Source: a virus
IMG/VR virus record: IMGVR_UViG_3300034198_027291
Coordinates: 1 to 29,097 of that record
Reading direction: 5' to 3' (one strand)
Length of the DNA: 29,097 bases
Made by a program: the position numbers and the translations under genes. The notes beneath the pieces are model-generated. The model was not told the DNA's origin and ran no database searches. It saw nothing but the letters and a program-made list of their open reading frames with translations. The first letter of the stretch is position 1, and the number at the start of each line of letters is the position of its first letter. Below are positions 14,082-20,783 of this stretch, in pieces.

Positions 14082-15294
14082 TTACCAAAACCGCTTTTTT
14101 ACCACTTTCTTTTTCCCATCTTTTTATAATCACGTCTATATAAGTAGGCAACAATTCCATCATATAACAATTGCGTTTTGACTTCTCACAAGCAATTAAT
14201 GTTGTTCCACTCCCGCCAAACGGATCATAAACTCCCTCACCTTCTTTTGAGTTATTAAGAATAGGTCTTAACATACATTCAATAGGTTTTTGAGTACCAT
14301 GTCCTGTTTGTTCTTCTCTTGTTTTTGCGCCATAATTATTATTATCAATATCCCATACTGTAGTTTGATCACGCTTACCTTGCCAATTATGTCTAATTTT
14401 TTGACCTTTTCTCACGGCATACCATAGAGGCTCATGCTTACCGTGATAATCACCTCTGCTTAATGCAAAATGCTGTTTATTCCATATAATAAGGCTAATT
14501 AGATCGAACCCACATTTTTCTATGTTTTCCGCAAATTTATGAGTGTAAAGAGATGAATGCCAAACATAAGCAATATCACCATTAAACAAAGAATATGCTT
14601 CACTCCAGTCATACCTATCATCATTTAGCACTTTACCTATGCTTTTAGCTCCTTTGCCTGCTTTCTCTCTCCATTCAGGCTCATAATTTATTCCGTAAGG
14701 TGGATCAGTTACCATGAGTATTGGGTTTGCGCCGTCTAACAATCTACTTACATGCTCTGGATTAGTACTATCTCCGCACATTAAACGATGATTACCTAAA
14801 ACATAAACATCACCTAGTTTAGAAGCCGGGTTTTCTGGCAAATTAATTAACTCTTCTTTTTCTATTTCATCTAAAGTCATTGTATCAAAAATAGGTGTCA
14901 GCACATCCTTATTCATACCAAAAGACACTAAATCTTCCATGTCAAATCGATCTGTTAAAATGTCAAAATCATACTCTCCGAAATTTAAATTATCTCTAAT
15001 ATTTAGTCTGTCGATTTCTTGTTCAGACAGTTTTCTGTTAGGCATTAATACTTCAATCTTAGTGTCATCTTTATAACCAAGCATATACAAAGCTTTCTTG
15101 CGTTGATGCCCACCAATAATCGTATAATCGCTATCTACTATAATTCTTTGGTGGTATCCATCCTCACTTATATGGGATGCTAATTTTTCCAAAAGTTCAG
15201 TAGTTATTTTTCTGGGATTAGCAGAGTATTCCTTTAACTCAGATAACATAATGTTAACAGTCTGCCATTTTAATTTATTATTAAATTCTGTCAT
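14068..15294 (-). CDS. DNA adenine/N4-cytosine methyltransferase with N-terminal ParB-like domain
   Basis: A 408-aa fusion common in alphaproteobacterial phages. Residues about 10-110 form a ParB/Srx-like domain (LKEYSANPRKIT, then TIIGGHQRKKAL). Residues about 155-400 are an amino-methyltransferase of beta-type order: the target motif TDPPYGINYEP (DPPY) first, then HGTQKPIECMLRPI and the AdoMet-binding DPFGGSGTT last. It methylates N6 of adenine or N4 of cytosine; the target sequence cannot be read from the protein. No restriction partner is present. It would be checked against GANTC, the CcrM site, because the element also carries a CtrA homologue, but there is no direct evidence for that specificity. 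Confidence 0.92.
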   Translation of the reverse strand: MTEFNNKLKWQTVNIMLSELKEYSANPRKITTELLEKLASHISEDGYHQRIIVDSDYTIIGGHQRKKALYMLGYKDDTKIEVLMPNRKLSEQEIDRLNIRDNLNFGEYDFDILTDRFDMEDLVSFGMNKDVLTPIFDTMTLDEIEKEELINLPENPASKLGDVYVLGNHRLMCGDSTNPEHVSRLLDGANPILMVTDPPYGINYEPEWREKAGKGAKSIGKVLNDDRYDWSEAYSLFNGDIAYVWHSSLYTHKFAENIEKCGFDLISLIIWNKQHFALSRGDYHGKHEPLWYAVRKGQKIRHNWQGKRDQTTVWDIDNNNYGAKTREEQTGHGTQKPIECMLRPILNNSKEGEGVYDPFGGSGTTLIACEKSKRNCYMMELLPTYIDVIIKRWEKESGKKAVLVNEQT

Positions 15295-15297
15295 AAA

Positions 15298-15621
15298 TTA
15301 ATTTTTTGAATGATATTTGTTATATTTTTTTTCTAGTTTTTTATCTTTTTTAACTTCAATTAAAATTAGATTCTTGCATTGATTAATAAATATTTCTAAA
15401 TCACCTATTAATTCAGTTAAATGATTTAAATTTTTTGTCACATACTCTTTTTGTTTATGAATTTTGTATATTAAACTAAGATAATTTTCATTATTGCTAA
15501 TTGTTTCGTTAGCAATCCAATATTCAATATCTGCAAAATCTTTGTTGTCTTCAAGCACGTCATAAATAGCAGTAATACTTTGTTGTGCTATTTGAAATTT
15601 TTGGTTTGTTTCTATTTTCAT
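15298..15621 (-). CDS. Unknown 107-aa coiled-coil protein
   Basis: A helical protein with acidic and basic coiled-coil stretches (KIHKQKEYVTKNLNHLTELIGDLEI) and a Lys-rich end. It lies between SSB and the ParB-domain methyltransferase on the same strand with gaps of only 3-6 bp, so it belongs to the replication and modification operon. No motif or family is recognised. Confidence 0.6.
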   Translation of the reverse strand: MKIETNQKFQIAQQSITAIYDVLEDNKDFADIEYWIANETISNNENYLSLIYKIHKQKEYVTKNLNHLTELIGDLEIFINQCKNLILIEVKKDKKLEKKYNKYHSKN

Positions 15622-15627
15622 ATTTTT

Positions 15628-16041
15628 TTAAAATGGTATTTCATCGTCATTAAAATCATCAAAAGGTTTTTGATTTCCTACTAAATTTGAATTGATAATT
15701 TCTGTTTTTTTTGGATAAGTTAAGATATTAAAATCAGTTACCAACACTTCAATATTTGCATCTATTTCACCTTTTGAATTAGTGAAACCTTTAGCTTTTG
15801 GATAACCTTTTACCAGCACTCCCATTTTATTTTTGATGTTATCTTTAATATTTTTTGCTATTTTGTCAGAGCTTGCTTTGCAATTAAACCACATAGTATT
15901 TTGTTGTTCAGCTCCGTTTTTATCTTTGTATTTTTTGATTACTTGCATTTTAAATGTCACCCAACTAGGGTACAAATCATTTGGACATTTTGCATCTTGA
16001 TAAACATAACCAATCAATTGTATTTCAGCTTGATTTCTCAT
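15628..16041 (-). CDS. ssb: Single-stranded DNA-binding protein
   Basis: A 137-aa OB-fold protein. The N-terminal part has the SSB strand order (IQLIGYVYQDAKCPN, then VTFKMQVIKKYKD, TMWFNCKAS, GVLVKGYPKAKGF). It ends in the acidic tip DDEIPF, the SSB C-terminal tail that recruits replication and recombination partners. It would coat ssDNA during replication started by the DnaA-like initiator and during ERF/YqaJ recombination. The start overlaps the membrane RHH-like gene by 4 bp (ATGA). Confidence 0.88.
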   Translation of the reverse strand: MRNQAEIQLIGYVYQDAKCPNDLYPSWVTFKMQVIKKYKDKNGAEQQNTMWFNCKASSDKIAKNIKDNIKNKMGVLVKGYPKAKGFTNSKGEIDANIEVLVTDFNILTYPKKTEIINSNLVGNQKPFDDFNDDEIPF

Positions 16042-16301
16042 TTTTTAACTTCTTCCTCGTGATATTCTATATATTGTTCAGCGATCATTAGCATTGTATC
16101 TTCAGCATTTCTAAAATCTTTTTTTGATAACTCTTTTAATTTTTTTAATTTTTCATTGTCAAGTTTAATTGAAATTACATTTTTATTTTTTTCAGATTTA
16201 ATAAAATTTAGATAAGTTAAAACTAAATTCAAAGAAATCATAGAAGCTATAATTGAGTTCAAAAAAACTTTAAGAAAAAAACTATTTATAAATTTTTGCA
16301 T
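16038..16301 (-). CDS. Membrane-anchored RHH-like protein
   Basis: An 87-aa protein with a hydrophobic N-terminal segment at about residues 5-35 (FFLKVFLNSIIASMISLNLVLTYL), likely a membrane span. It is followed by a soluble domain with ribbon-helix-helix shape: strand NVISIKLD, helix EKLKKLKELSKKD, helix AEDTMLMIAEQYIEYHEEE. A DNA-binding RHH domain fused to a membrane anchor is unusual. It lies between the replication initiator and ssb, so tethering the replicon or its origin to the membrane is a possible role (inference). The domain call is by eye and could be a generic helical pair. Confidence 0.5.
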   Translation of the reverse strand: MQKFINSFFLKVFLNSIIASMISLNLVLTYLNFIKSEKNKNVISIKLDNEKLKKLKELSKKDFRNAEDTMLMIAEQYIEYHEEEVKK

Positions 16302-16315
16302 ATTTAATTAATTAT

Positions 16316-17590
16316 TTAATTTGTTAAAATTATCGGTCTTTCTGTATTGTTTTCAAAATGAAGTTCAACAGAAAAATCACTATCTATCATTGCTTGTTCA
16401 AGAAAAGTTAAATATTCTTGATAGATGCGATCAATCACAAAACAATCTCCTACTAGCACTAATCTTTTGTTATCAGAATCGTTACTAACTGTTAATTTTG
16501 AAAACCAATTTTTAATAATATGATCAGCATATTTTTCTTCATATCGCTTTAAAAAAGATCGATGCAAATTTCTTTTTAAACATTGCCAATTCGCATTTTC
16601 CAACACTTTTGATTCAAAATTGTTGTTTGCTATTTCTGTGGGTGATTTTAACACAAGTTTATTAATTCTTGTTAAAATCGTGATTTTTTCTCCATACACT
16701 TCCTTGATGCATTTTCGTATTTTATTTTTTTCAATGTCATCAAAAGATACACCTGCATTAGGTTTAACACTTATTTTGTCAAGTGATAATTCTTCAAATT
16801 GGCAGTTATCTTGAATTGCATTAGCAGACATTCCGAAGTTATCAAAAATAGCTTTTGAAAGTTGCATTTTTCGAGTTTCTTTTTCAGAAAGCACCGTTTC
16901 TTCTTGTTGCATGATGGGTATTTCTTCAAGTTGATCTGAGTCTGTTATGTTTTTTTTGGATTCAGGAATAGCAATTTGCGAAGGCTCCGTTAGGATAGCA
17001 TTTTCGCAAGTTGCGTTTTCCGTTTCTGTTGCGCGCGCGCGCGCATTAGGTATATCTTTAGAAAAAGATATATAGCCTAAGGCTATATCTTTTTCTTCTA
17101 TAGTGTTTCTATTATCTATATATAGAGCGGTCAAATTTGACCGCTTTAGGGGACAAATTTGACTGTTACTTAAGTCATTTTTGACCACCATTTTTTGGTA
17201 AAATGAAGCAGGATTTTCTAAAATTTCTAATGAATTTTTTGTACGTGTTGCAGACCAAACAAAATAAAGTTTTTTTCCTTTATAATAATATGATTTATGA
17301 TACTTTATTTCATATAAATCAGCTATTTGTTTTAAAAATCTTCCTCTTTGCTTTTGTTGATGATGAGATTTTTTCTTTAACAAATTGCTATTAAAAACAA
17401 CCTCATCACAGTTTTTTAAAAATAGAAATTCTATTGCTGCTATGTAAGAAATAGCTTCATGTGCTATTGTCTTAGAAGAATCATGCGCTCTTTTTATATC
17501 AATCCATTTATCATATTGTGTATTGTATATATCTTTTTCTGTAATGTTTGACTTTTTTTGAAAATCTACATAAGTTATCTTAGCTTTCAT
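16316..17590 (-). CDS. DnaA-like plasmid replication initiator
   Basis: A 424-aa protein with three regions. Residues about 1-125 are a helical, basic N-terminal domain including QQKQRGRFLKQIADLYEIKY and a following beta pair, consistent with a winged helix. Residues about 126-255 are a poorly conserved Ser/Glu/Asn-rich linker. Residues about 330-405 resemble DnaA domain I (NWQCLKRNLHRSF...IIKNWFSKLTV, then LVLVGDCFVIDRIYQEYL), as in replication proteins of Rickettsia plasmids. Domain I of DnaA contacts the helicase DnaB, so the C-terminus probably loads helicase and the N-terminus binds origin DNA. The DNA encoding the linker carries 22-bp iterons and hairpins (17031-17188), as in lambda gene O. 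The start overlaps the 49-aa gene by 4 bp. Confidence 0.75.
   Translation of the reverse strand: MKAKITYVDFQKKSNITEKDIYNTQYDKWIDIKRAHDSSKTIAHEAISYIAAIEFLFLKNCDEVVFNSNLLKKKSHHQQKQRGRFLKQIADLYEIKYHKSYYYKGKKLYFVWSATRTKNSLEILENPASFYQKMVVKNDLSNSQICPLKRSNLTALYIDNRNTIEEKDIALGYISFSKDIPNARARATETENATCENAILTEPSQIAIPESKKNITDSDQLEEIPIMQQEETVLSEKETRKMQLSKAIFDNFGMSANAIQDNCQFEELSLDKISVKPNAGVSFDDIEKNKIRKCIKEVYGEKITILTRINKLVLKSPTEIANNNFESKVLENANWQCLKRNLHRSFLKRYEEKYADHIIKNWFSKLTVSNDSDNKRLVLVGDCFVIDRIYQEYLTFLEQAMIDSDFSVELHFENNTERPIILTN
17031..17188. other. Candidate replication origin inside the initiator gene
   Basis: Three iterons, WCAwwTTTGACYrY, start at 17131, 17153 and 17175, spaced by exactly 22 bp. The first lies inside a perfect 20-bp palindrome, AGCGGTCAAATTTGACCGCT (17126-17145). 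Next to it is an AT-rich stretch and a 16-bp stem with a 2-nt bulge (17060-17077 with 17081-17096, loop TAA). A (GC)7 run follows at 17031-17044. All fall in the linker-coding part of the DnaA-like gene (about residues 135-187), where protein sequence is least constrained. Initiator-internal origins with iterons are known from lambda O. Function here is inferred. Confidence 0.65.
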
Positions 17591-17736
17591 ACTTCTTCCT
17601 CTTCCTCTTCCTCTTTCAAGGTTAATTGCATCAATGTTATTGCATCGTGAATAAAAGCCATTGCCTCTGCAGTATTATTATCACTGTTGCAGAATTTCAT
17701 CATACGTTTTGCTACTTTTATTCTTTGTTGAGTCAT
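17587..17736 (-). CDS. 49-aa protein upstream of the initiator gene
   Basis: From ATG at 17736 to TGA at 17587, overlapping the initiator ATG by 4 bp and starting 1 bp past the stop of the 127-aa gene. The peptide is a basic helix (TQQRIKVAKRMMKFCNSDN), a second helix (TAEAMAFIHDAITLM), and a striking tail of seven glutamates. Tight spacing on both sides supports translation. It may set initiator expression through coupling. Family unknown. Confidence 0.6.
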   Translation of the reverse strand: MTQQRIKVAKRMMKFCNSDNNTAEAMAFIHDAITLMQLTLKEEEEEEEV

Positions 17737-17737
17737 G

Positions 17738-18121
17738 CTATCCTTTTGTTTTTTCTTGAACAAAGCTATTAAGGTAATGATCTAATAATTGCGTTAATGT
17801 ATTATTATCTGTTGAATATTTGACAGGAATTACAAATTGTGCACGAGGTATTCTTTCATTTGTATCAGGGTCACTGTAAGTTTTATGTTCTATTAACAAC
17901 ATTTTTTCTTTTAATAATTCTAATATGTCATTTTCTAATTTTTTTTTAGAAGAATTTGGAATATTTTTATGTTCTCGTGTTACGATGAAAGGTTTATCTT
18001 TTGCTATATTTTCTCTACTTACAATATAATTATAGGTATGCCATTTGCGTTTGAAAATTTCTATTTGTTTTGGTTTTTGATTGTTCATTAAGAATACAAA
18101 CATTAATTCAGCATTCTCCAT
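17738..18121 (-). CDS. Unknown 127-aa protein, first gene of replication operon
   Basis: I start it at ATG 18121 (MENAELMF), which has an AGGTG Shine-Dalgarno. A longer frame would need TTG starts. The protein is basic, with an N-terminal strand/helix region (LMFVFLMNNQKPKQIEIFKRKWHTYNYIV). A middle part, SSKKKLENDILELLKEKMLLIEHKTY, reads like a winged-helix turn. The end is acidic and helical. It heads the minus-strand replication operon, so a regulatory or origin-binding role is possible. No family is recognised. Confidence 0.6.
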   Translation of the reverse strand: MENAELMFVFLMNNQKPKQIEIFKRKWHTYNYIVSRENIAKDKPFIVTREHKNIPNSSKKKLENDILELLKEKMLLIEHKTYSDPDTNERIPRAQFVIPVKYSTDNNTLTQLLDHYLNSFVQEKTKG

Positions 18122-18177
18122 CAATTTCACCTGTAATTTTTTATAAAAAAACAATAACAAGCTTTTCTTTTTTTGAA

Positions 18178-18199
18178 AATTCCTATATTTTCAGGAATT
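18178..18199. promoter_or_regulatory. Operator-like inverted repeat between divergent genes
   Basis: AATTCCT (18178-18184) and AGGAATT (18193-18199) form a 7-bp dyad with an 8-bp spacer, in the roughly 100 bp separating the replication operon (minus) from the MFS gene (plus). No clear -35/-10 pair was found on either strand. Confidence 0.45.
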
Positions 18200-18223
18200 A
18201 AAAATTTAAAATCATTACTTATT

Positions 18224-19567
18224 ATGTTATCAAAAATACAAACAATGTCTGAACTTCAAACATCTGGAAAAAAAATTGCTGCACTATTGTCTTTCGGAAC
18301 GCTTTTAGAATACTTTGATCTTATGTTGTATGTTCACATGGGAGTGCTACTTAATGAATTGTTTTTTGAAGCTACCGAACCTCATACCGCTGCTTTGTTG
18401 AGTGCTGTAGGGATTTTCCTTACATTTGCTGCTAGACCACTTGGTGCTTATTTTTTTGGATATATAGGAGATAATTATGGACGCATAACAGTATTGTGGA
18501 TAACAACAATTATGATGGCTATTGCTTGTTTAGTGATGTCAGTTTTACCAACATATGCTCAGATTGGTTTTACAGCTTCTATTGTAATGACTTTATGTAG
18601 AGTAATACAAAGCCTGTCATCAATAGGAGAAATAACAAGTTGTGATCTTTATTTAATGGAGACTACCGCTCCTCCAATTCAATATCCAATAGTTGGGATA
18701 ACAGATATTTTTGGAGCATTGGGCGGAACTTTTGCTTTAGGTGTAGCATCCTTAGTCACTATGTATGAATTTAGTTGGCGTTGGGCGTTTTTGTTTGGAA
18801 GTTGTATTGCAATTATTGGATTTTATGCAAGAAAAACATTACTAGAAACTTCTGAATTCTCTAATGTGCAAATGAAAATTAATTTAATTATGAATAAATT
18901 TAACATTTCTCGTAAAGAAGCAGAAAAAGTAGTGTTAGAAGAACCGCAAAAACCAATTAATAAAAAAGTTGGAACAGCTTTGTTTGTAATTCAATGTGTT
19001 TTCCCACTATACTGGTATTTTTCTTATATCTATTGCGGAGATTTGTTAAAAAGCACTTTTAATTATTCTTCTGTAGAAGTTATTCATAATAATTTTATCC
19101 TCTCTTTTGCTGCTCTATTTGTAACAACTTTTATTTATTGGATTAGTTATTATGTAAACCCACTCAAAATATTAAAAGTACAATTAGTTTTATCTAGTAT
19201 TTTAGTACTTGCTTTACCGTTTTTGTTAAATAATCTTAGCAAACCTTACCACTTAATTACAATTCAATATTTAGTTATAATTTTTGCTATACATGGAATG
19301 CCAGCTTTTCCTATATTTTATAAATATATTCCTGTTTTAAAACGTTTTAAAACAGCAGGTTCAAAATACGCTTGGGGTAGAGTTGTAATGTTTGGTATAA
19401 CATCGTTTGGTTTAATCTATTTAACAAATTGGTTCGGAAATTGGGGGCTATTTAGTCTTTTTGCAATCACATTAATTTGTTACACAATAGCACTAAATTA
19501 TTTTTTAAATTTAGAAAGTAAAACAAATTTAAATATTAAAGCATTTTGGAAAAATGGGAATTATTAA
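18224..19567 (+). CDS. MFS transporter (ProP-like, rickettsial type)
   Basis: A 447-aa inner-membrane protein with about 12 hydrophobic spans. Near the N-terminus it has the phrase GTLLEYFDLMLYVHMGVLLNELFF, typical of rickettsial and related MFS carriers of the proline/betaine (ProP) branch. The first intracellular loop reads RPLGAYFFGYIGDNYGR, matching the MFS signature GxxxDRxGR with an Asn for Arg. The middle loop is soluble and Lys-rich (about residues 215-260). The substrate cannot be told. I prefer ATG 18224; ATG 18245 (MSELQ) and TTG 18173 are alternatives. A solute carrier on a phage-like element is cargo and may aid the intracellular host. Confidence 0.85.
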   Translation: MLSKIQTMSELQTSGKKIAALLSFGTLLEYFDLMLYVHMGVLLNELFFEATEPHTAALLSAVGIFLTFAARPLGAYFFGYIGDNYGRITVLWITTIMMAIACLVMSVLPTYAQIGFTASIVMTLCRVIQSLSSIGEITSCDLYLMETTAPPIQYPIVGITDIFGALGGTFALGVASLVTMYEFSWRWAFLFGSCIAIIGFYARKTLLETSEFSNVQMKINLIMNKFNISRKEAEKVVLEEPQKPINKKVGTALFVIQCVFPLYWYFSYIYCGDLLKSTFNYSSVEVIHNNFILSFAALFVTTFIYWISYYVNPLKILKVQLVLSSILVLALPFLLNNLSKPYHLITIQYLVIIFAIHGMPAFPIFYKYIPVLKRFKTAGSKYAWGRVVMFGITSFGLIYLTNWFGNWGLFSLFAITLICYTIALNYFLNLESKTNLNIKAFWKNGNY

Positions 19568-19626
19568 AAAAACTTAAATCTTAATTTGTTATTGTGCGTG
19601 CGTTTTATAAAAAGGCAATCAAAAAT

Positions 19627-19693
19627 ATTTCTCGGCGAAATAGAGTATTTCTCGGCGAAATAGAGTATTTCTCGGCGAAATAGAGTATTTCTC
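19627..19693. repeat. Three perfect 20-bp tandem repeats upstream of the CtrA-like gene
   Basis: ATTTCTCGGCGAAATAGAGT occurs three times without a gap (19627-19646, 19647-19666, 19667-19686), then a partial ATTTCTC (19687-19693). Each unit holds a TTTC...GAAA half-dyad and a GC-rich core unlike its surroundings. The array ends about 90 bp before the response regulator ATG. Perfect identity suggests recent expansion or strong selection. OmpR-family regulators bind direct repeats near two helical turns, so this is a candidate operator. Confidence 0.85.
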
Positions 19694-19784
19694 TTAGATT
19701 AATAGCATGCGCAAAGGTATATTTTATATAGCTTTTAGATAGGCAAAATAAATTTGATAATTATTTTTAGGAAAATAAAGTAAA

Positions 19785-20462
19785 ATGAAAGTATTACTTA
19801 TAGAAGATGATAATTCGACCGCAAGATCAATTGAATTAGCACTTGCAAGAGAAAGAATTATTTGTGAAGTAGCTCGAACTGGTCAAGAAGGAATTGAATT
19901 AGGAAGGAGCTATAAATATGACATTATCTTGCTTGATTTAATGCTACCTGATCTTAGTGGCTACAAAATAATGGAAAAGCTAAAAGCTGTAAAAATCAAA
20001 GCGCCCATTTTTATTTTATCTGAAATATCATGTGTAGATAAAAAAATTAAAGCCTTAGAACTAGGCGCAGATGATTATTTAACAAAACCTTTTAACGAAG
20101 ATGAATTAATTGCAAGAATAAAAGCAATTGTTCGACGTTATAATGGACATTGTGAATCAATATCACAATTTAGAAATTTTACGTTCAATTTTGATACAAA
20201 AACATTAAATGTAAATGAGACACCAATTCATTTAACGAACAAAGAATATGCTATTTTAGAATTACTAGTTATGCGTAAAGGATCTCTTGTGACAAAAAAA
20301 ATGTTTTTAAATCATCTGTACAGCATTATGGATAAACCAAAAATTAAGACTATTGATGTTTATATTTCTTTTATACGTAAAAAACTATTGAAAGTATCTA
20401 GCGGGGTTAATTATATTGAAACCGTCTATAAGCAGGGCTATATATTAAAAGAATATGATTAA
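19785..20462 (+). CDS. CtrA-like response regulator (OmpR/PhoB family)
   Basis: A 225-aa two-domain regulator. The receiver domain (1-120) begins MKVLLIEDD (acidic pair D8, D9) and has the phosphorylatable Asp at D51 in DIILLDLMLPDLSGY. The conserved Ser lies in FILSE and the Lys in TKPF. The winged-helix output domain (about 125-222) includes HLTNKEYAILELLVMRKGSL, MFLNHLYSIMDKPKIKTIDV and YIETVYKQGYIL. It aligns residue by residue from memory with Caulobacter CtrA, including D51, the 'EEGVDLG' region (QEGIELG here) and '[20 protein letters not shown]'. CtrA controls replication and division in alphaproteobacteria. No histidine kinase is encoded here, so host CckA/ChpT may phosphorylate it. 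It is divergent enough to be an independent paralogue. Confidence 0.88.
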   Translation: MKVLLIEDDNSTARSIELALARERIICEVARTGQEGIELGRSYKYDIILLDLMLPDLSGYKIMEKLKAVKIKAPIFILSEISCVDKKIKALELGADDYLTKPFNEDELIARIKAIVRRYNGHCESISQFRNFTFNFDTKTLNVNETPIHLTNKEYAILELLVMRKGSLVTKKMFLNHLYSIMDKPKIKTIDVYISFIRKKLLKVSSGVNYIETVYKQGYILKEYD

Positions 20463-20474
20463 AGATTTTTTTAA

Positions 20475-20699
20475 TTAGTCTTGCTTGTCTATTTTTTGTT
20501 TTAAACTTTTAACAAGTAGCAATAATTCATCAGTTCGTTTTAATAATTGCAAAAAGTTTAATGATTGATTAGCAGAAAGGTTTTTCTGTTTTTTTTTAGA
20601 TTCTTGTAAAATTTGTTGATTTAACAAATTTTCTAAATCACACGCTTTTTGATTAATGCTTTTTATCTGATTTAGTTGTACATCACTATTTTTTTTCAT
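20475..20699 (-). CDS. Unknown 74-aa coiled-coil protein
   Basis: A Lys/Gln/Leu-rich peptide with heptad-like leucines (DLENLLNQQILQESKKK, then FLQLLKRTDELLLLVKSLKQKI). It has no other motif. It converges on the CtrA-like gene (13 bp between stops) and lies downstream of the second replication-like gene on the same strand. Function unknown. Confidence 0.5.
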   Translation of the reverse strand: MKKNSDVQLNQIKSINQKACDLENLLNQQILQESKKKQKNLSANQSLNFLQLLKRTDELLLLVKSLKQKIDKQD

Positions 20700-20783
20700 A
20701 AATTTGGTTTTTTATTTTTTCAGATAAAAATATTTTTATATAATTGTTTTTAACTTGTCAATTGAAAGTTGTTAAACTGTTCA

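Noticed and set aside
17031-17044. (GC)7 run considered as a stand-alone Z-DNA element
   Set aside because: It is in frame within the initiator gene (Ala-Arg repeats). Next to the iterons it is worth noting only as part of the candidate origin.
19564-19584. Cluster of TTAA motifs after the MFS gene considered as CtrA boxes
   Set aside because: The gaps are 6 and 3 bp, not the 7 bp of the canonical TTAA-N7-TTAA, and TTAA is common by chance in such AT-rich DNA.
19627-19693. Tandem repeats considered as a CRISPR remnant
   Set aside because: The 20-bp units are contiguous with no spacers and no cas genes are present.
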